NCBI GenBank assembly: GCA_943736015.1
Contig: OX031065.1
Location: forward strand, 52,244,992-52,308,991
Reading direction: 5' to 3'
Source: Tridacna crocea
Lineage: Eukaryota; Mollusca; Bivalvia; Cardiida; Cardiidae
DNA length: 64,000 nt
Shown here: positions 24,101 through 39,100 of the stretch, piece by piece
How positions within the stretch are numbered: the stretch's first letter is position 1
How the letters are laid out: every line of letters begins with the position of its first letter
Program-made: the position numbers and the translations under genes
The notes under the pieces: model-generated
Seen by the model: the letters and a program-made list of their open reading frames with translations, nothing else
Databases searched by the model: none
What the model was told of the DNA's origin: nothing

Positions 24101-27100
24101 AAACAGAGATGAAAGGTACTTACATGTATAATGTTTAATGTTTTATTCACTTACAACATTATTTGGCCAGGGTACCCATCCAACCATTCAAGAATTCCGT
24201 ATACCAGTACTTTGCAAAACATTTTCTGTGTCAACTCACATATAATAGTATTAATTACTGATTTAGTTTAACCCTTCACAAGTCAATCCAAGGTTTTTAT
24301 GACCCTAAGAAATAAGCCTTCTGAAAATATTATGGAAAAAGGAGAAGGTAACCAGCATTTTCTTCTTTTCCTGCAATGTTTTCTACCCTTCAAATATCAA
24401 TTTGTTAGTCACATAAATTTTGTTGTCTGCAAATGCTTTCAATGTGGACAAGTCTAGAGTTAAATTGTTTAGTAAAGAGTTAAGAAAGATGACCGATACA
24501 TTACTGTATCACTCACCACTACAAACCAGAACTTTACAAGTACACCTAAGAGTTTGCTCTAGTGACTGATTTTCAACAGAATTACACCATAAAATACAGT
24601 AATTATCCCAAACAGATTGAAATATATGAGTCTGGCAAAAGGTAAAGCAATATACATACATCAATAAATGCCAAAGATTCAGTGCAAAATAACTACTATG
24701 GCTTTTTTTACCTCTGGCTTTTTTACCTAGATTCATAATTACAGATCTATAAGATCTTGTTGAACAAATGTCTGAATCATAGGAAAGACTGGTTCTTTGA
24801 TAGACAAAAAAGTTTCAACCCAGGTCAGCCTGCTTTGTACATGCATTCTAACCGTGGTCAATACTTTTTGCACTTGTAATAAACCCCCTTTTCCATACAC
24901 ATGGCTCAAAAACATAATGAAGCAACAAAAAATGAAGATCATTCAGCAATGGAAGCGATACCTTATGTTTTTCTTTGACTGAAATATTAAATGCCTTTTA
25001 AGATTAACTTCTAAAGTACTAATCATAATGTCTGTTGATTTTGCTGCTAGTGTAGATCAAGATCAGACTGCCCACTCTCCAACACTGGGGCTAAGTGTGT
25101 TGTCAGAATGTATGATCTTGAATCTTCACAGTCTACTATGTTGAATCTACACTATCCACATTTCTGGACAAACAGTGCTGTAATAGAGCTTCTTCAGTTC
25201 TGTCCTTCATGACTGATACTCAGTATCAATCTGCTAAGAAAGATATCAGTGCATAATTTTCAGGCTGTCTTGGCCATCATTTTCTCCAGTACCAAATGAT
25301 GGGTTTTTCCTCTCACTCAAACAATAAAAGTTTACACTGGTCCAAAAGGATAAATGAGAGACTGGACTGTGTAGTAAGGGGCTCATTTCTTCCAGCACCA
25401 AGTTTCTAGACTCAACCTTTTTTGACCATTGAAACTCTAAGAGAGCTCTACCTTGCAGGCTTGACTATGCAAACCGATGGTATAGATCCAAGATCAGACT
25501 TCGTCGTCTTTGTTGACCTATGCCACTTCCAAAAGCCGCTCCTTTTGCCCTTTGAGGCTGAATGTTACCCCTTTACCACACTATCCTGACTTTTAGCAAC
25601 TCTCACTAGAATAAACCCATTACGACTGAATCCCTACTTTTGACACCCCTGGAAAAGAAGCCTTTTGAAAACATTGTGGGTAAAGGAGAAAATGCTGGAA
25701 ACCAGCATTTTCTCCTTTTCCCACAATGTTTTCTAACTAATCAATAAGCAATTGCACCATTTGAGCCACACTGAAATTGTCATCTGCAAATGCTTTCAAT
25801 TTGGACAGAGCTAAAATTTTGTCCTCTGGTAGAGGGTTAACTTCTAAAAACTTTGTCAGAAAAGGAAAAATGCTGGTAACCAGCATTTTCTCCTTTTCCC
25901 CCAATGTTTGCTACCATTTCACAGACAAACAACATGATTTAAGTCACACATAAGTTGTTGACTGCAATTACATTTGATTTGAACAAGACAGAGTAAACTA
26001 GCATGAGGACTTTCTTCAGCCTGTGAAATATGAATCAATTAAAAGAAGAAAAACTGGACTCACCAGCAACCTGAATACCTTTCACAGTAAGAAGTAGAAT
26101 ATGGCTGAACTCTTCGTATTTCGTGACTACATCAGGTTCTACTATTGTCAAATTTAGGAATATGTTACATAGTATCACAATACTGGACTGAAAGCGAAGA
26201 CAGACAGAAAATTTTGAGCAAAAACTGTAGTGTAACATTCTTAACCCTTTCCCAAACAATCCCTGGTTTTTACGGGTCTGGAATAGTAGCCTTTTGAAAA
26301 CATTGTGAGAAAAGGAGAAAATGCTGGTAACCAGCATTTTCTCCTTTTCCCACAATTTTTTCTACTCTATCATAGACAGAAATCATCTTTTTCAGCAAGA
26401 GTTGAATTGTTGTCTGCAAATGCTTTCAATTTGATCTAGTCCAAAAGTTTGTCGTTTGGGAAAGGGTTAATACGACTTCTCGAATTTACATTTCTGTGCT
26501 ATAATCACAACAAAATTCTGCTGTTACCAAGTTAGTATTAATTTATATTGGAGTTGAAATTTCTGGTAAAGTTCTTTTCCATTCCATGAAATACTATGTC
26601 CAAAATATTGCATAAATCAACTTACATTAATAATTTACCTCCTGAAACAAATCTAAAGGAGAGAGCTTTGAAAGCATCCTTTCAAATTAGGGCTTACCAA
26701 ACCTAAGTGTGATAAGACAAATGACTAAATTTTAATCATCCCAGTTTCTCTTTTTTCCAAATCATTTTCAGAGACTGCTCTAGGAGAAAAGAGATTTGAA
26801 AGGAATTGTTGTGAAATAGCACCTAACAGACAATTTCAGTGAGCTATCCATGGCAGGGTCAGCTATAAGTGAAGGCTTATTGCTAGAATTCACAGATTGG
26901 ACTTTTATGCCACTTTCAACATTATGATAGTTATATCATAGCTACAACTGGCTCCTTTACCTCTGTCCCAAGTTTCACCAGTACTTAGCAAGGATTCTGA
27001 CAAATATGAAACTCCCAGTGCATTTAGTGAGGGCTGATTCCCATGCCTCTAGCTTCCATACCTTCCCTGCGTAGCTATGCCTATCCTATACTATAGTCAC

Positions 27101-30100
27101 ATCAGCTAAGGAATTCCTATGTAAGATTTAACTCGTTACCAAAAGACAATATTTTTAGACTGGTCCAAACTGAAAGCATTTGCAGACGACACGACGCTGG
27201 TTACCAGCATTTTATCCTTTTCCCCCAATGTTTTCAGAAGACTTCTTTCTCAGGGTCGTTAAAAGTCTGGATTGTGTGGTAAATAGTTCATTACCATCAC
27301 ATCAATAACTATACATGTTGACACACATGAAGGCTATATGACTTGCAACATGCGAAAAGGGACACTCAGACATTTGCGTAAAGTGTCGTCTCGAATCAGC
27401 CTGCGCAGTCCGCGCAGGCTAATCCGAGACGGCACTTTACAGCTATATTAGATTTTCTGCTTCAGTATACTTGCACAAGACAGAAAATTGCTTAAAAACG
27501 GAAAGTGTCGCCTCGGATTAGCCTGCGCAGGCTGATCCGAGACGACACTTTACGCAAATGTCCGAGTGTCCCTTTTCGCGTGTTGCAGGCCATATATGAA
27601 CCATGATCTCGCAGAGCGGGGTTCAATGCACCTCTGTGACTATACAAAGCAACTGACAGAATGGTCCTTGGACATGCAGAAAATTTATAAAGAGCACAAA
27701 GTGTTGACCCATGTCAGCAGGTTGACATGGGCCCATACTTTTTAAGAGATGCATTATGCTTCCTTTTCAGAGAACATGGTGCACAGGGTTTTCCCTCGGC
27801 TTTGAAAATTGGGGGTCATTGTGACCCCCTTCCTCATTAGTTGCGGGTCATTTCATTAATTTTGGGGGTCAAAAATATGGATTTCCTCATCATCAACTTC
27901 AAACACGATTTACAATGCATTTTACCTTTGAACGCAAACTTCCAAAATTGAAAAGTCGGTCGATCATTTCTGACGGAAAGCCGGATGTCACTTTTTGACA
28001 GACCAAACATTTTCGTCTGAATCGCTGCTTGACGTGGTTGTAGGAAGCAGACGATAGAAGAATGCTACAGTTTTCTTCGTCATGACATCTTTCCGCTAAC
28101 AGCACAGACCGGTAATGTGTACTTTTATATACCAGAAGTCGTGTAAAATATGCAATGAAATACAGAGAACCCAACCACGACTTTGACTGGGCCCATATTT
28201 ACGTCACGTGTCCAATATACATTTCGGCAATAATGCGTTAACCAGTCTTATTCCATAAATAAATTACCGGAAAACCACTTTTATCTAAAATAAACCCAGT
28301 TGTTAAAAAAAGAACTGTGTTCGTCTGACATTGAAGCAAGAACAAGCTTGGAATTATGACGCTTCAGTCAACTTCGTACATTATTTAGATTTTGGAAAGT
28401 TGCGTCACCGATGACGCACTGTCATTTATTTTGGGGGTCATTTGAATTAAAATTGCGTCAATGACGCAGGATTTGTGCGTCATGGAAAACCCTGGTGCAT
28501 ATTATTGTAAGTACCTGTACTTCTCTGTTGGCTGGCATCTTCAGGAAATTTTCCCATTGCTTCCACATGTATAAATCCAGTAAACCAAGAGCACCACAAT
28601 TGAGCAGTATTTCACGGGGAATTTCATCTGCAGTCATGTGACATAATCCAGGCAAAAGGAAATGAAATATGTTCACACGTAAATGCAAGTTTAATAATTC
28701 TCGATCTGAAAGCACAGCCTTATTATCTTCTGCAATGTTTCGTAATACTTTCACATCATATACTTCTTCATAATCCTTTTTCATATTTAAACCATTTTCA
28801 GTCTGTAATTTAGAATCAGAATTGTTTAAGTTTTTACTCTGACCACCATCTGTATCTTTGAAGGTCACTTGTTTTCTTTCTTTCAAACTTTTGTCTTTAG
28901 ATAGTTTATCACAATCATCATTTACTGTCAATATTCTGTTCCCAACATCTCTTATTTCTGAATCTTGATTTGAGAGTTTAACACCTCCTAGAGTTTTTGC
29001 TATTAACTCGTCATCATTATTTGTAATCTGTGCATGATCTCCAACTGCTGTAGCCGTCTGATTTATATCCTCTGACTGAACTGGACTTGTTGTTGTATTT
29101 AATACATTGGTAAAGTCATTTTGAGCATTAACCTCTGCTGAATGGCAGTATTCATCTGTACTTTCTCCATTGCTGATTGGGAGGCAAAGTTTACTGTAAC
29201 AGAATACACATCAATAGATGTACATCTTATTATATTAATCTGCAAGCACTCAATGGCCAATTTAAACAAAGATTTTATAAAAAGAGTTTATGCATGTATA
29301 TGTACAAATATATATTAATGTGCACATGTCCACACAAAAGTATACAATGATTATGGTCTATTTCAAATGTCTATGTTTTAAAGCAAGATACAATGATTAA
29401 TTTTTCACATTTACAATCATATTTCAAGGTCATAAGTTCAAAGTGTCATAAGTTCAAAGTCAACCCAAATTATGTAAAGACCTGGGTTAGAGTCCTGTCT
29501 CTCGAGTACATGCAAAATAAAGCAGTAATCTGACACAATTGTTTTTTTTTATTTAACAAATGAACACCACATACCAGAGGTACAAGGACTGGGAAAGTGA
29601 GTAACTTAGCCAATCCCCCTGCCGCCCCCCCCCCCCCCCCCCCCCCCCCCCACTGCTGGTTGCCTTGTCACTGAATCAGGCAATAATTTAACTCTTTACT
29701 AAACAATCCCGAAATTTAACAGACATGTGGAAAAAGCCTTTTAAAAACGCATATAGTGAGAAAAGGAGAAAATGCTGGTAATCAGCATTTTCTTCTTTTT
29801 CCACACAATTTTCTACCCTCTCGATGACAAATTCCATTACTGCAGCCATGTTTATCCCTTTACCAATCGACAAAAAGTTACTTGCCCCTTTCAGTTCCTT
29901 TTTTTTTTTTTTGCAAACAATTGTCCAAGTTTGAAATAAATATCATCTGTAATTACAGGTATATTACATAATGTAGAAGTTTTCATACTGTCACAACGCA
30001 GAAGACAACACCAGGGCTATGACAATAACTGTTCCTTTTCTTCGAAAACTTTGAGCTAACAACCATAATGGAGCAGCAATTCCAATGATAGGAAAGCTTG

Positions 30101-33100
30101 CTATAAGATTTCAGACAAACTGGTTTTAAACTTAAGGTGGAGAAGAGAACAGAGAATTGTGTCTACACACAGGCAGACAGGTCAGTATACCTCTTACTTT
30201 CTGATGGGGGGAGTACAATAGAGGAAAAAAAAAAGATAAAGAAAAAAACTCACCTGACTTGTACAAGAAAGGGAATTAGATTACACACCTCAGTTTTCAA
30301 AGCTGATGTTTCCTCAGCCATCCATGCTGCTAGGATACGAATCGTTGCCAGTACCACACTGTTCCACTGGATGTACATGAAGAAAAAACTGACATTACGC
30401 AATGTTAGACTCACAAACAAAACATGAACACAAAAAAGTAATCTACTGCTGTCCACATTCTATCATCCGATTAAGTCCGTTTCTCTTAACTGCTTTTAAT
30501 GGTTTGCGTTTATCAATATTGTATTTTCAAAAATCAGATTTTAAATGTAGGAATATCGCCGATGAAACAATTGACAAGAAAATGAGACAAGGGAAAAGGT
30601 TCAATCATAAAGCATAAATAAATGAAATGGACTTCCTCCGTCATGATAAACTCCTATACTTATAAAGTATTTTCCTTTTGCCAAAATATTCCACAAAATA
30701 GCAGATGTGTAAATCAAGGATCAGACTACAGCTTCTGTGAGGTCTGATCATGACCTATGTCTGATCATGACCCATATTGTTTGGATAAGCAACTGGGGTT
30801 GTAGTAAGAACTCTAAAATAATGAAAAGTAATGAAAACAATGAACCTGTATAGTGGCATCAGCTTCAACTCGCTTTAGGAAATGAACAACAGCACTAAAG
30901 GCACCAGTTAAAGCAGAATGGAGCTGTAAAATTTGTCTTTCATCAAAGTGCAGGTTTGAGCTTGTGGTCAGATGATTTATAACACTTTCCAGATAACTGT
31001 AGCAGGATGACAGTAGGTGACCATTACTAAAAGCCTGCAAGAACATGGAAAAGTAAACATCACTATCAAACCATTATCGTTAACTCTTTACCAAATGACA
31101 AAATTTTGGACCAGTCAAAATTGAAAGCATTTACAGACAGCAAAAGAATTTTGAGTGAAAAATTAAAATTTTGATATGGAAAGGGTAGAAAACATTGTGG
31201 GAAAAGGAAAAAATGCTGGCTACCAGCATTTTCTCCTTTTCCCACAATGATTTTAAAAGGCTTCTTTCTCAGGTTCTTTAAAAGTCGGGATTTTGTGGTA
31301 AAGACTTAAACATTAGTCAATCTATATTCTGACCAGTTGTTTCTTATTGTGTTGCTTTTCACAGAGAATGCAAAAAACTTGATGGTAACTACAAAGCTAG
31401 TAATCATTTGGTTGTAACCTCAAATACAAAGAAAAATTCTCTCTTGGTATAATGACAGTCATTCTTGCAAGAATCAGTCCTGCTCATGGCTGAACACTAT
31501 TTAAAATTTTTCCCATGTGAAGAAGGCCTACCAAGACATTCAAAGAGATAATGCTGGAAACCAGCAGTTCCTATGTTTCCCATAATTTTTGCTACCTTTT
31601 AAAAGACCGAAATCTTCATGAGCTCTATATTTGATTGTCTACAATAGCCTAGCTTTCTGACTTGTCCATTACAAAATTTGTCATCTGGTTAAGAGTTAAC
31701 TTTTTAAATTCTGTGGGCAACAGGGGCTTTTGTAGACAAGGTAGATCAAGATCAGACAGTGCTGTCAGATCAATGATCAAACCTGTCCACTTTTCTGTGT
31801 TGTTTTTGCAGATTTCAGCCTTGAAATTGCTACAGGCAAATTTGTCTACTTTCAAATGGTACATATGCTCAGCAATTTTGTGTTAGAGAGCCTTTAACTC
31901 TTTACCAAACAACAAAAAATTAGACATTTTGGATGGGGAAGAAAACGTTGTGAGAAAAGGAGAAAATGCTGGTTATCAGCACTTTCTCCTTTTCCCACAA
32001 TGTTTTCAAAAGGCTTCTTATACTTGCGTGTTAAAAATCATGATTGTGTGGTACAGAGTTAAAAGAAATAGAAAACAAGAGGGCCATTGGCCCTGGAACG
32101 CTCACCTTAGACTATAGCTTATGAGTGAAATTCAATTCTTTGAGCAACTTTGGTAAAGCTTCACCCAAGGAACATCCCTGCCAAGTTGCATCAAGATTGG
32201 CCCAGTGGGTTAGGAGAAGATGTTTAAAGAAACTGTTGACGGAAGACAGACACCGGACATAGGGCAATCAAATATCATAAAGCTCTACACCTTCAAGTTT
32301 CAAAGAAGAACTATACATTTTCCTTTTTTGTCCTATGTTCGAACTTGTGGTCCCCGGGGCTGGGTCAGTTTTAACCAAAGCAGCATCCTTGGAACAAACT
32401 TGGTAGAGGTCCACTCAAAGATGCTACATACCAAGTATCAAGGCTCTACACCTTTCCGTTTAAGAGAAAAAGAAATTTAAAATTTTCCTTCTTTGTTCCT
32501 ATGTTCCAACCTGTGACCTCCGGGGCAGGGCCGGTTTAAACGCCAGGGACATCATATGACCAAACTTGGTAGAGGTCCACTAGAAGATTCTGCATACCAA
32601 ATATCAAAGCTCTGCACCTTCAAGTTTCAGAGAAGATTTCTAAAGCTTTCCTTCTTTGTTGCTATGTTCCAACCTGTGACCTCCCGAGGCAGGGCCAGTT
32701 TTGACCCCAAGGGCACAATATGAACAAACTTGGTAGAGATCCACTAGGAATTGCTACATGCCAAATATCATAGCTCTATGCCTTCTAGTTACAGAGAAGA
32801 AGAATCTTAAAATTTTCTTTCATTGTTCCTATGTTTGAACTTGTGACCCCCTGGGCAGGGCCAGTTTTGACCCCACTGGCATGATTTGAACAAATTTGGT
32901 AGAGGTCCACTAGGAGATGCCACATACCAAATATCAAAGCTCTATGCCATCTAGTTTCAGAGAAGAAGAAATATAAAGTTTTCCTTCTTTGTTCCTATGC
33001 TCAAACTAGTGACCCCGGGGTGGGGCCAGATTTGACCCCAGGGACATTATTTGAATAAACTTGGTAGAGGTCCACTAGGAGATACAAAAGACCAAATATC

Positions 33101-36100
33101 AAAGCTCTATGCTTTCTAGTTTCAGAGGAGAAGATTTTTAAAGTTTTCCTTCTTTGTTCCTATGCTCAAATTTGTGATCCCAGGGGTGGGGCCAGTTTTG
33201 ACCCCAGGGACATACTTTGAACAAACTTGGTAGAGGTCCACTAGGAGATGCCACATATTAAATATCAAAGCTTTACGCCTTCAAGTTTCAGAGGAGAAGA
33301 TTTTTAAAGTTTTCCTTCTTTGTTCCTATGCTCAAACTTGTGACCCTTGGGGTGGGACCAGTTTTGACCCCAGGGACATAATTTGAACAAACTTGGTAGA
33401 GGTCCACTAGGAGATGCTACATACCAAATATCAAAGCTCTACCCCTTCAGGTTTCAGAGGAGAAGATTTTTAAAGTTTTCCTTCTTTGCTCCTATGCTCA
33501 AACGCGCTAAAACGCGTTATCCCCTGGGGCGGGACCAGTTTTGACCCTAAAGGCATAATTTGAACAAATTTGGTAGAGGTCCATTGGGAGATGCTACATA
33601 CCAAATATCAAAGCTCTACCCCTTCTAGTTTCAGAGGAGTGGATTTTCAAAGATTTTTTTTTTTTTTGTTTTGTTGCCACAGCAACTAGAGTTATGGGTG
33701 GAATTAAATTCTTTGAACCATTTCGGTAGAGCTTCACCCAAGGAACATTCTTGCCAAGTCTCATGAAGATTGGCCCAGTGGTTTAGGAGGAGAAGATGTT
33801 TAAAGAAATTGTTGACGGACGACGAACGCAGACAACGTACGACGGGCGACGGACGCCGGACATTGGGCGATCACAATAGCTCACCTTTAGCACTTTGTGC
33901 TAAGGTGAGCTAAAAACACACACCTGTTTCATGTCCTCAGCTTCAAGTAGCATCCTCACTTCAACACAACAGAGATGGGCTGTGAGAAGGAACAATTTAC
34001 AGTCTGCTGTAACTGGAGGCAGCATACTCTCAACACCACATGCTTGAACCAACATAGATGCTAAACGTAGAGAAGGCTCTTTCTGCTTTGCACCTGAAAT
34101 ATCATTATAATTATTCATGGACTGATTCTATCCAAGAATGAATTTTTGCTATTTCAGTGTTCCAAATAATCTTGGCAAAACAACTGTAAGAATGTCCTTA
34201 ACCCCTACTACCCCCCATATCATATCAACATCTTTTTAAACCATCCTGTAAATTTTAAACACATCTGAAAGTGACATATCAAATGCAGTTCAAATGATGG
34301 ATGTCGTCTTTGAAAGGAAGAAAAGTCTAGGAAAAGGACAAAGTACAAGTAACAAGCATATTTATCTTTTTGCCAATGATGTCTTCACAATCTCTTGTCC
34401 TCAGATTGTAATTACAAAGGATTTTGGGGTAAAAGATTTACAAAGACTCCTTACATACCATATCCATTATTTTCACTGAATTATCACTCATAGACAAATT
34501 TCATAGATACTCCTTTTTCAACATGTGAAAGAGTATTCTTCTATTCTCTGAATCCTGAACAAAATGACTAGAAGTGCCTTTAACGTCAAAATAGCTCACA
34601 TTGACGTCAAAACAATTAAAAGTTGTGCACGTATTATCTGATTAACTCTATACCAAACAACAAAATTTCAGGCTTGTCTAAACTGAAATCATTTGCAGAT
34701 GACAAAACAAATGCAACTGAAAAGTTGAAATTTGTTTTGGGGAGGATAGAAAACATTGTTGGAACAGGAGAAAATGCTGCTTGCCAGCATTTTCTCCTTT
34801 TCCTACAATGTTTTCACAAGGCTCCTTCCTTAGAGCCGTTAAAAGTCAGGATTGTGTGGTAAAAGGTTAAACAAAAACATGTCTTTTTCAGTTTCTTCCA
34901 TACATACCTATTTTGCTTCTTAGAATAGTTTCAAGTCCTGACACAATATTTTCAATCCATGGTGGCTTGTCCATGTCTTCCTGTAAAATATAATTAGCCC
35001 ATTAGTGGTGTCCGTGGTCATGAGGTAGAGCGTCTGCCTCGTAACCAAAAGGTCCTGTGTTCGATTCCAGGGAGCGGGTGTCAACTTTGGGATTTTTCAT
35101 CGGCCCACACATTAGGCGCGAGTACTGGTGTAGTTCCCAGGAAGCAGAATCGAAAGAGATTAGTATAAGTTGTCAGAACTTGTTTCTCAATTGATGTAAA
35201 ATAAATATGTTTAAACTAAACTAATTAGCCCATTACCTCAGGCCAATAATTCTTAACTTGGCAGCTAATCATCATTGATAGATAATTACTCTTGTAACAA
35301 TTTCCAAGTCTGTTCCATGTTTTAACTCTTTACCACACAATCACGACTTTTAACGACCCTGAGAAAGAAGCCTGTTGAAAACATTGTGGGAAAAGGAGAA
35401 AATGCTGGTAACCAGCATTTTCTCCTTTTCCCACAATGTTTTCTACCCATCCCAAATGGCCTTTCAATTGCGTAGTCACATTCATGTTGTCAAATGCAAA
35501 TGCTTTTAATTTGGACCAGTCTATTATTTCGACGTTTGGTAAAGAGTTAATGACCCTGGCAAAAACAGCTTTTAAAAACATTCAGGAAAAAATTTTAAAA
35601 AATGCTGGTAACAAGCAATCTCTTTTCCAACAATGTTTATGACCCTTTCATGGAAAATTTCCATCGTTTGAACACCATTTCATTTGTTGTCTGCAAATGC
35701 TTTCAATTTAGACATATATCCAGATTTTGTCATCCTGTAAACAATCACAATGATCTAGAGTGTATTCATGTATTACTCCTTTATTATTTCATGCTTTCTG
35801 GTAGGGTATCGAGAAATAGCAGTGAAAATATTTTTCGAATATAAAAATATTACACTGGTACAACCAGTGAAAATACCGATTTTCACGTTCTTGTTGCCTA
35901 GATGAGTTGCGCATGCCTAACAACCAGATGGGAAATATGACGTCATATACCCGGTACCTTGCATTTCTCACGCTTGACATAATATTGTAATATGTTGCTA
36001 TGCGGGAGGGGTACGCCACGGGGAATAACGGAAAAGAACTGTACTGGATTTTGATAAAGCTCCTCCCAGAAAGGGTTAAAAGCATGAAATAAATAGAATA

Positions 36101-39100
36101 TTTGTTTTTTTCTGTGAAAGATCGAAATCTATTTCCTCTCGTGAACACCATCAGTAATATTTTCATGAGAGGTGCAGCCACGAGTGAAAATATTACCGAT
36201 GGTGTCCACTCAATGAAATAAATTTCGATCTTTCACCGAAAAAGACAAATATGATCTATTTCAAAAGTCTGGTACATGAAATTATTATCATTTATGTCAT
36301 TTTACCTAGGCTGACACTTGATGATGTTGCTAGTCACATTTTATTGTCTCATGAAAACAGATGCTGATAGGACATCTATCATTTATTGAGAGAACAAAAA
36401 GGATCTACTGATTTCCAAGCAGTTGAATTATGACACTCAAGAACATGCATCATGTTAAAATTTTGTCTTCATGGACATGCTGTTGGGAGCCAAATTTAAT
36501 TGTCATGCTCTTTTCAATTCCGAACTGTACCAGCAGACTTGTATCATAGGACTAAGAAGTATCTTGGCAACATTAAGAAACATATTGCAAATAATATGTT
36601 CTTTTTCTTGATGTAACAAACATACAAGTCATGATCTTATGTTAGACCGACTTGACGTCAATAAACACTAGTATGTACACTGTATGTAGATATAGTGCTG
36701 TCGTTGATCATGGTTCCAGACTTCAGCATTTTAGCAAGGTGCCAGTATATGTATAAGCCTAAAACCAAACAGGCAAAAGCAGTGAACTTACAACTTCCCT
36801 TGGCACAGTTGTCAGCAGAAATACCAGGGTTTTACACAGTTCAAACTTTCTCTCTCCCTGTATATTCAAAAAGATAAAAAAAATTAACAAACCTCCCCCT
36901 CCAGATCTCTTTTTTCAGCAGACCACTTCTACAAACATTGAGGCAGTAAGAGATTCTGTTTACTTCAAGCAAATGCTTTTTTGCCATAGTGTTGCATATG
37001 AATGTACGATAGTAAATTTCTCTTGATTAACAATGTAAAGTTTCTGCTACAAGGTTGTCTAAAGAGATGATGAGTTAACTTTATTGTAAATTAGGTAAGA
37101 AAGCAATCATAACAAAAGTTCTGAGAAATTCCATTAACCCATTTCCACACAATCCCTACTTTTGACAACCCTGAGAAAGAAGCCTTTAGAAAACAATGTG
37201 GGGAAAAAGAGAAAATGCTGGTAACCAGCATTTTCTCCTTTTTCCACTATGTTTTCTACCCTTCACAAAACATATTTCATATTTCCAATCACTTTTATTA
37301 TGTTGTCTGCAAATGCTTTTGATTTGGACAAGCCTAAAATTTTGTTGATTGGTAATGAGTTAACTATGAAACTTTACACATATTTAAAGTTAGTGTTAAA
37401 GTAAGTATCATCTAGCCGTGCTGAAATTTGGGAGATTTGCAACAGTGTTACATGCATATGAACTAATAAAATGCCATATCAAACCTGTTCCTCCTTGAAT
37501 TGTTGACTGAAGTGGGAGAAGATGGAGTTAAATACCATTTCACATCCATACCAGGCTCTTACTCCAACACTTGATATGATACAAAACAGCAGATCTTGAG
37601 CTTTCTGGCAGCCTGCAAAGATTGCACATGGTAGTTTGGATTGGAACATAATTATGAATTACATTCCAAATACTACTAATAATTATGAGTTATATTCCAA
37701 ATACTACAAAAAAATGCTAATAGTGAAAAATCATTTGTACATTTAAACGATTACAGTCCTCAAAGAACATGACTTAACCCATTACCACACAATCCCTACT
37801 TTTGACGCCCCTGAGAAGGAAGCCTTTTGAAAACGCTGTAGGAAAAGGATAAATAGCTGGTAACCAGAATTTTCTCCTCTTCCCACAGTGTTTTCTACCC
37901 CTCCCAGAACAAATTTCAATTTTTCAGTCATCTTTATTTTGTCATCTGCAAATGCTCTCAATTTGAACCAGTCTAAAATTTTGTCATGTGGTAAAGAGTT
38001 AAGTTAGGATTGCATGGATCTATTTTCTGTGACATGCTTGCTGTAAATGTCTGCAAACAACAGAAAAAACAACATTTAAACACGCCCAGGGGCACATTGT
38101 CTAGCACGTTATGTTTCTGACGAGTGTATACTGCCTTTTAAAAATCCAATTTTCACAATGTTATCAATTTGTAAGATTTCAATAAAATCCGCTGACTATT
38201 ACTTGTCATAAAAATACATGTACAGAGGAGGTGAAATCCACAATTTACAGCCTGAATTATTGATCGTAATGCAAATGGACTCTCACTAATTTCATCAGTT
38301 TCAGTTTAACTAATTACCAGACGACACAATTTTAGGTTTGTCCAAATTGAAAGCATTTGCAGACAACAAAATAAAAGTGACTGAAAATTTGAAAATTGTT
38401 TTGTGAAGGGTAGAAAACATTGTGGGAAAAGGAGAAAATGCTGGTTACCAGCATTTTCTCCTTTTCCCACAATATTTTCTAAAGGCTTCTTTCTCAGGGG
38501 CGTCAAAAGTAGGGATTGTGTGGTAATGGGTTAATTTAAATCACAAGAATGGTGATGTGTCATACTACACTGAACAAACAAAATTGTTGCTGTTCAAAGA
38601 TCATTAAATTTATAGAAATTATTGATCAGACATAGAATTTTAATGACATGTACATCAATACATGTACATGCATTGAGTCTTCACTTATGACACAATTTCC
38701 TCTGTAACCCTTTACCGAAAACTCCCAGGTTTAAAAAGCTGAGGAAAAATGCTCTTGAACACATTGGAGGTAAAGGAGAAAATGCTGGTAACCTGCATTT
38801 TCTCCTTTTCCCACAATGTTTTCTACCATTTACAAAGCATCCCATAATTTCAGCCACATCTGTTTACTTGGATGCCACTGCTTTATATTTGGACAAGTCC
38901 AAAATTCTGCCATTTAGTAAAGCGGTAATTAAAGATGAAGAACCTTACACTGCAATTTCATACTAACCATATAACCTAGAAGTCACAGCCTTGCACAAGG
39001 TAGACACAGTTTTTTCCTGTAACATAACTTCAATGCCCTCTGGTGACTGACAGAGCAAACTAAAACACTGGTAAGTATCATCAACCAGCTGACAACTCAT

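Noticed and set aside
29625..29651. Poly-C run as a functional i-motif or G-quadruplex element
   Set aside because: A homopolymer in an intron is more simply a microsatellite or assembly artefact; nothing around it supports a role.
6040..31790. Recurring GATCAGACTG-like words (6072, 25062, 25495, 30720, 31748, 39403)
   Set aside because: They probably come from one very old repeat, but I could not define ends or consistent flanks.
38306..38506. Many small reading frames with a peptide like [20 protein letters not shown] on both strands
   Set aside because: They are translations of the MITE palindrome, which reads alike on both strands. They lack a conserved start, vary in frame outside the stem and follow the repeat, not a gene.
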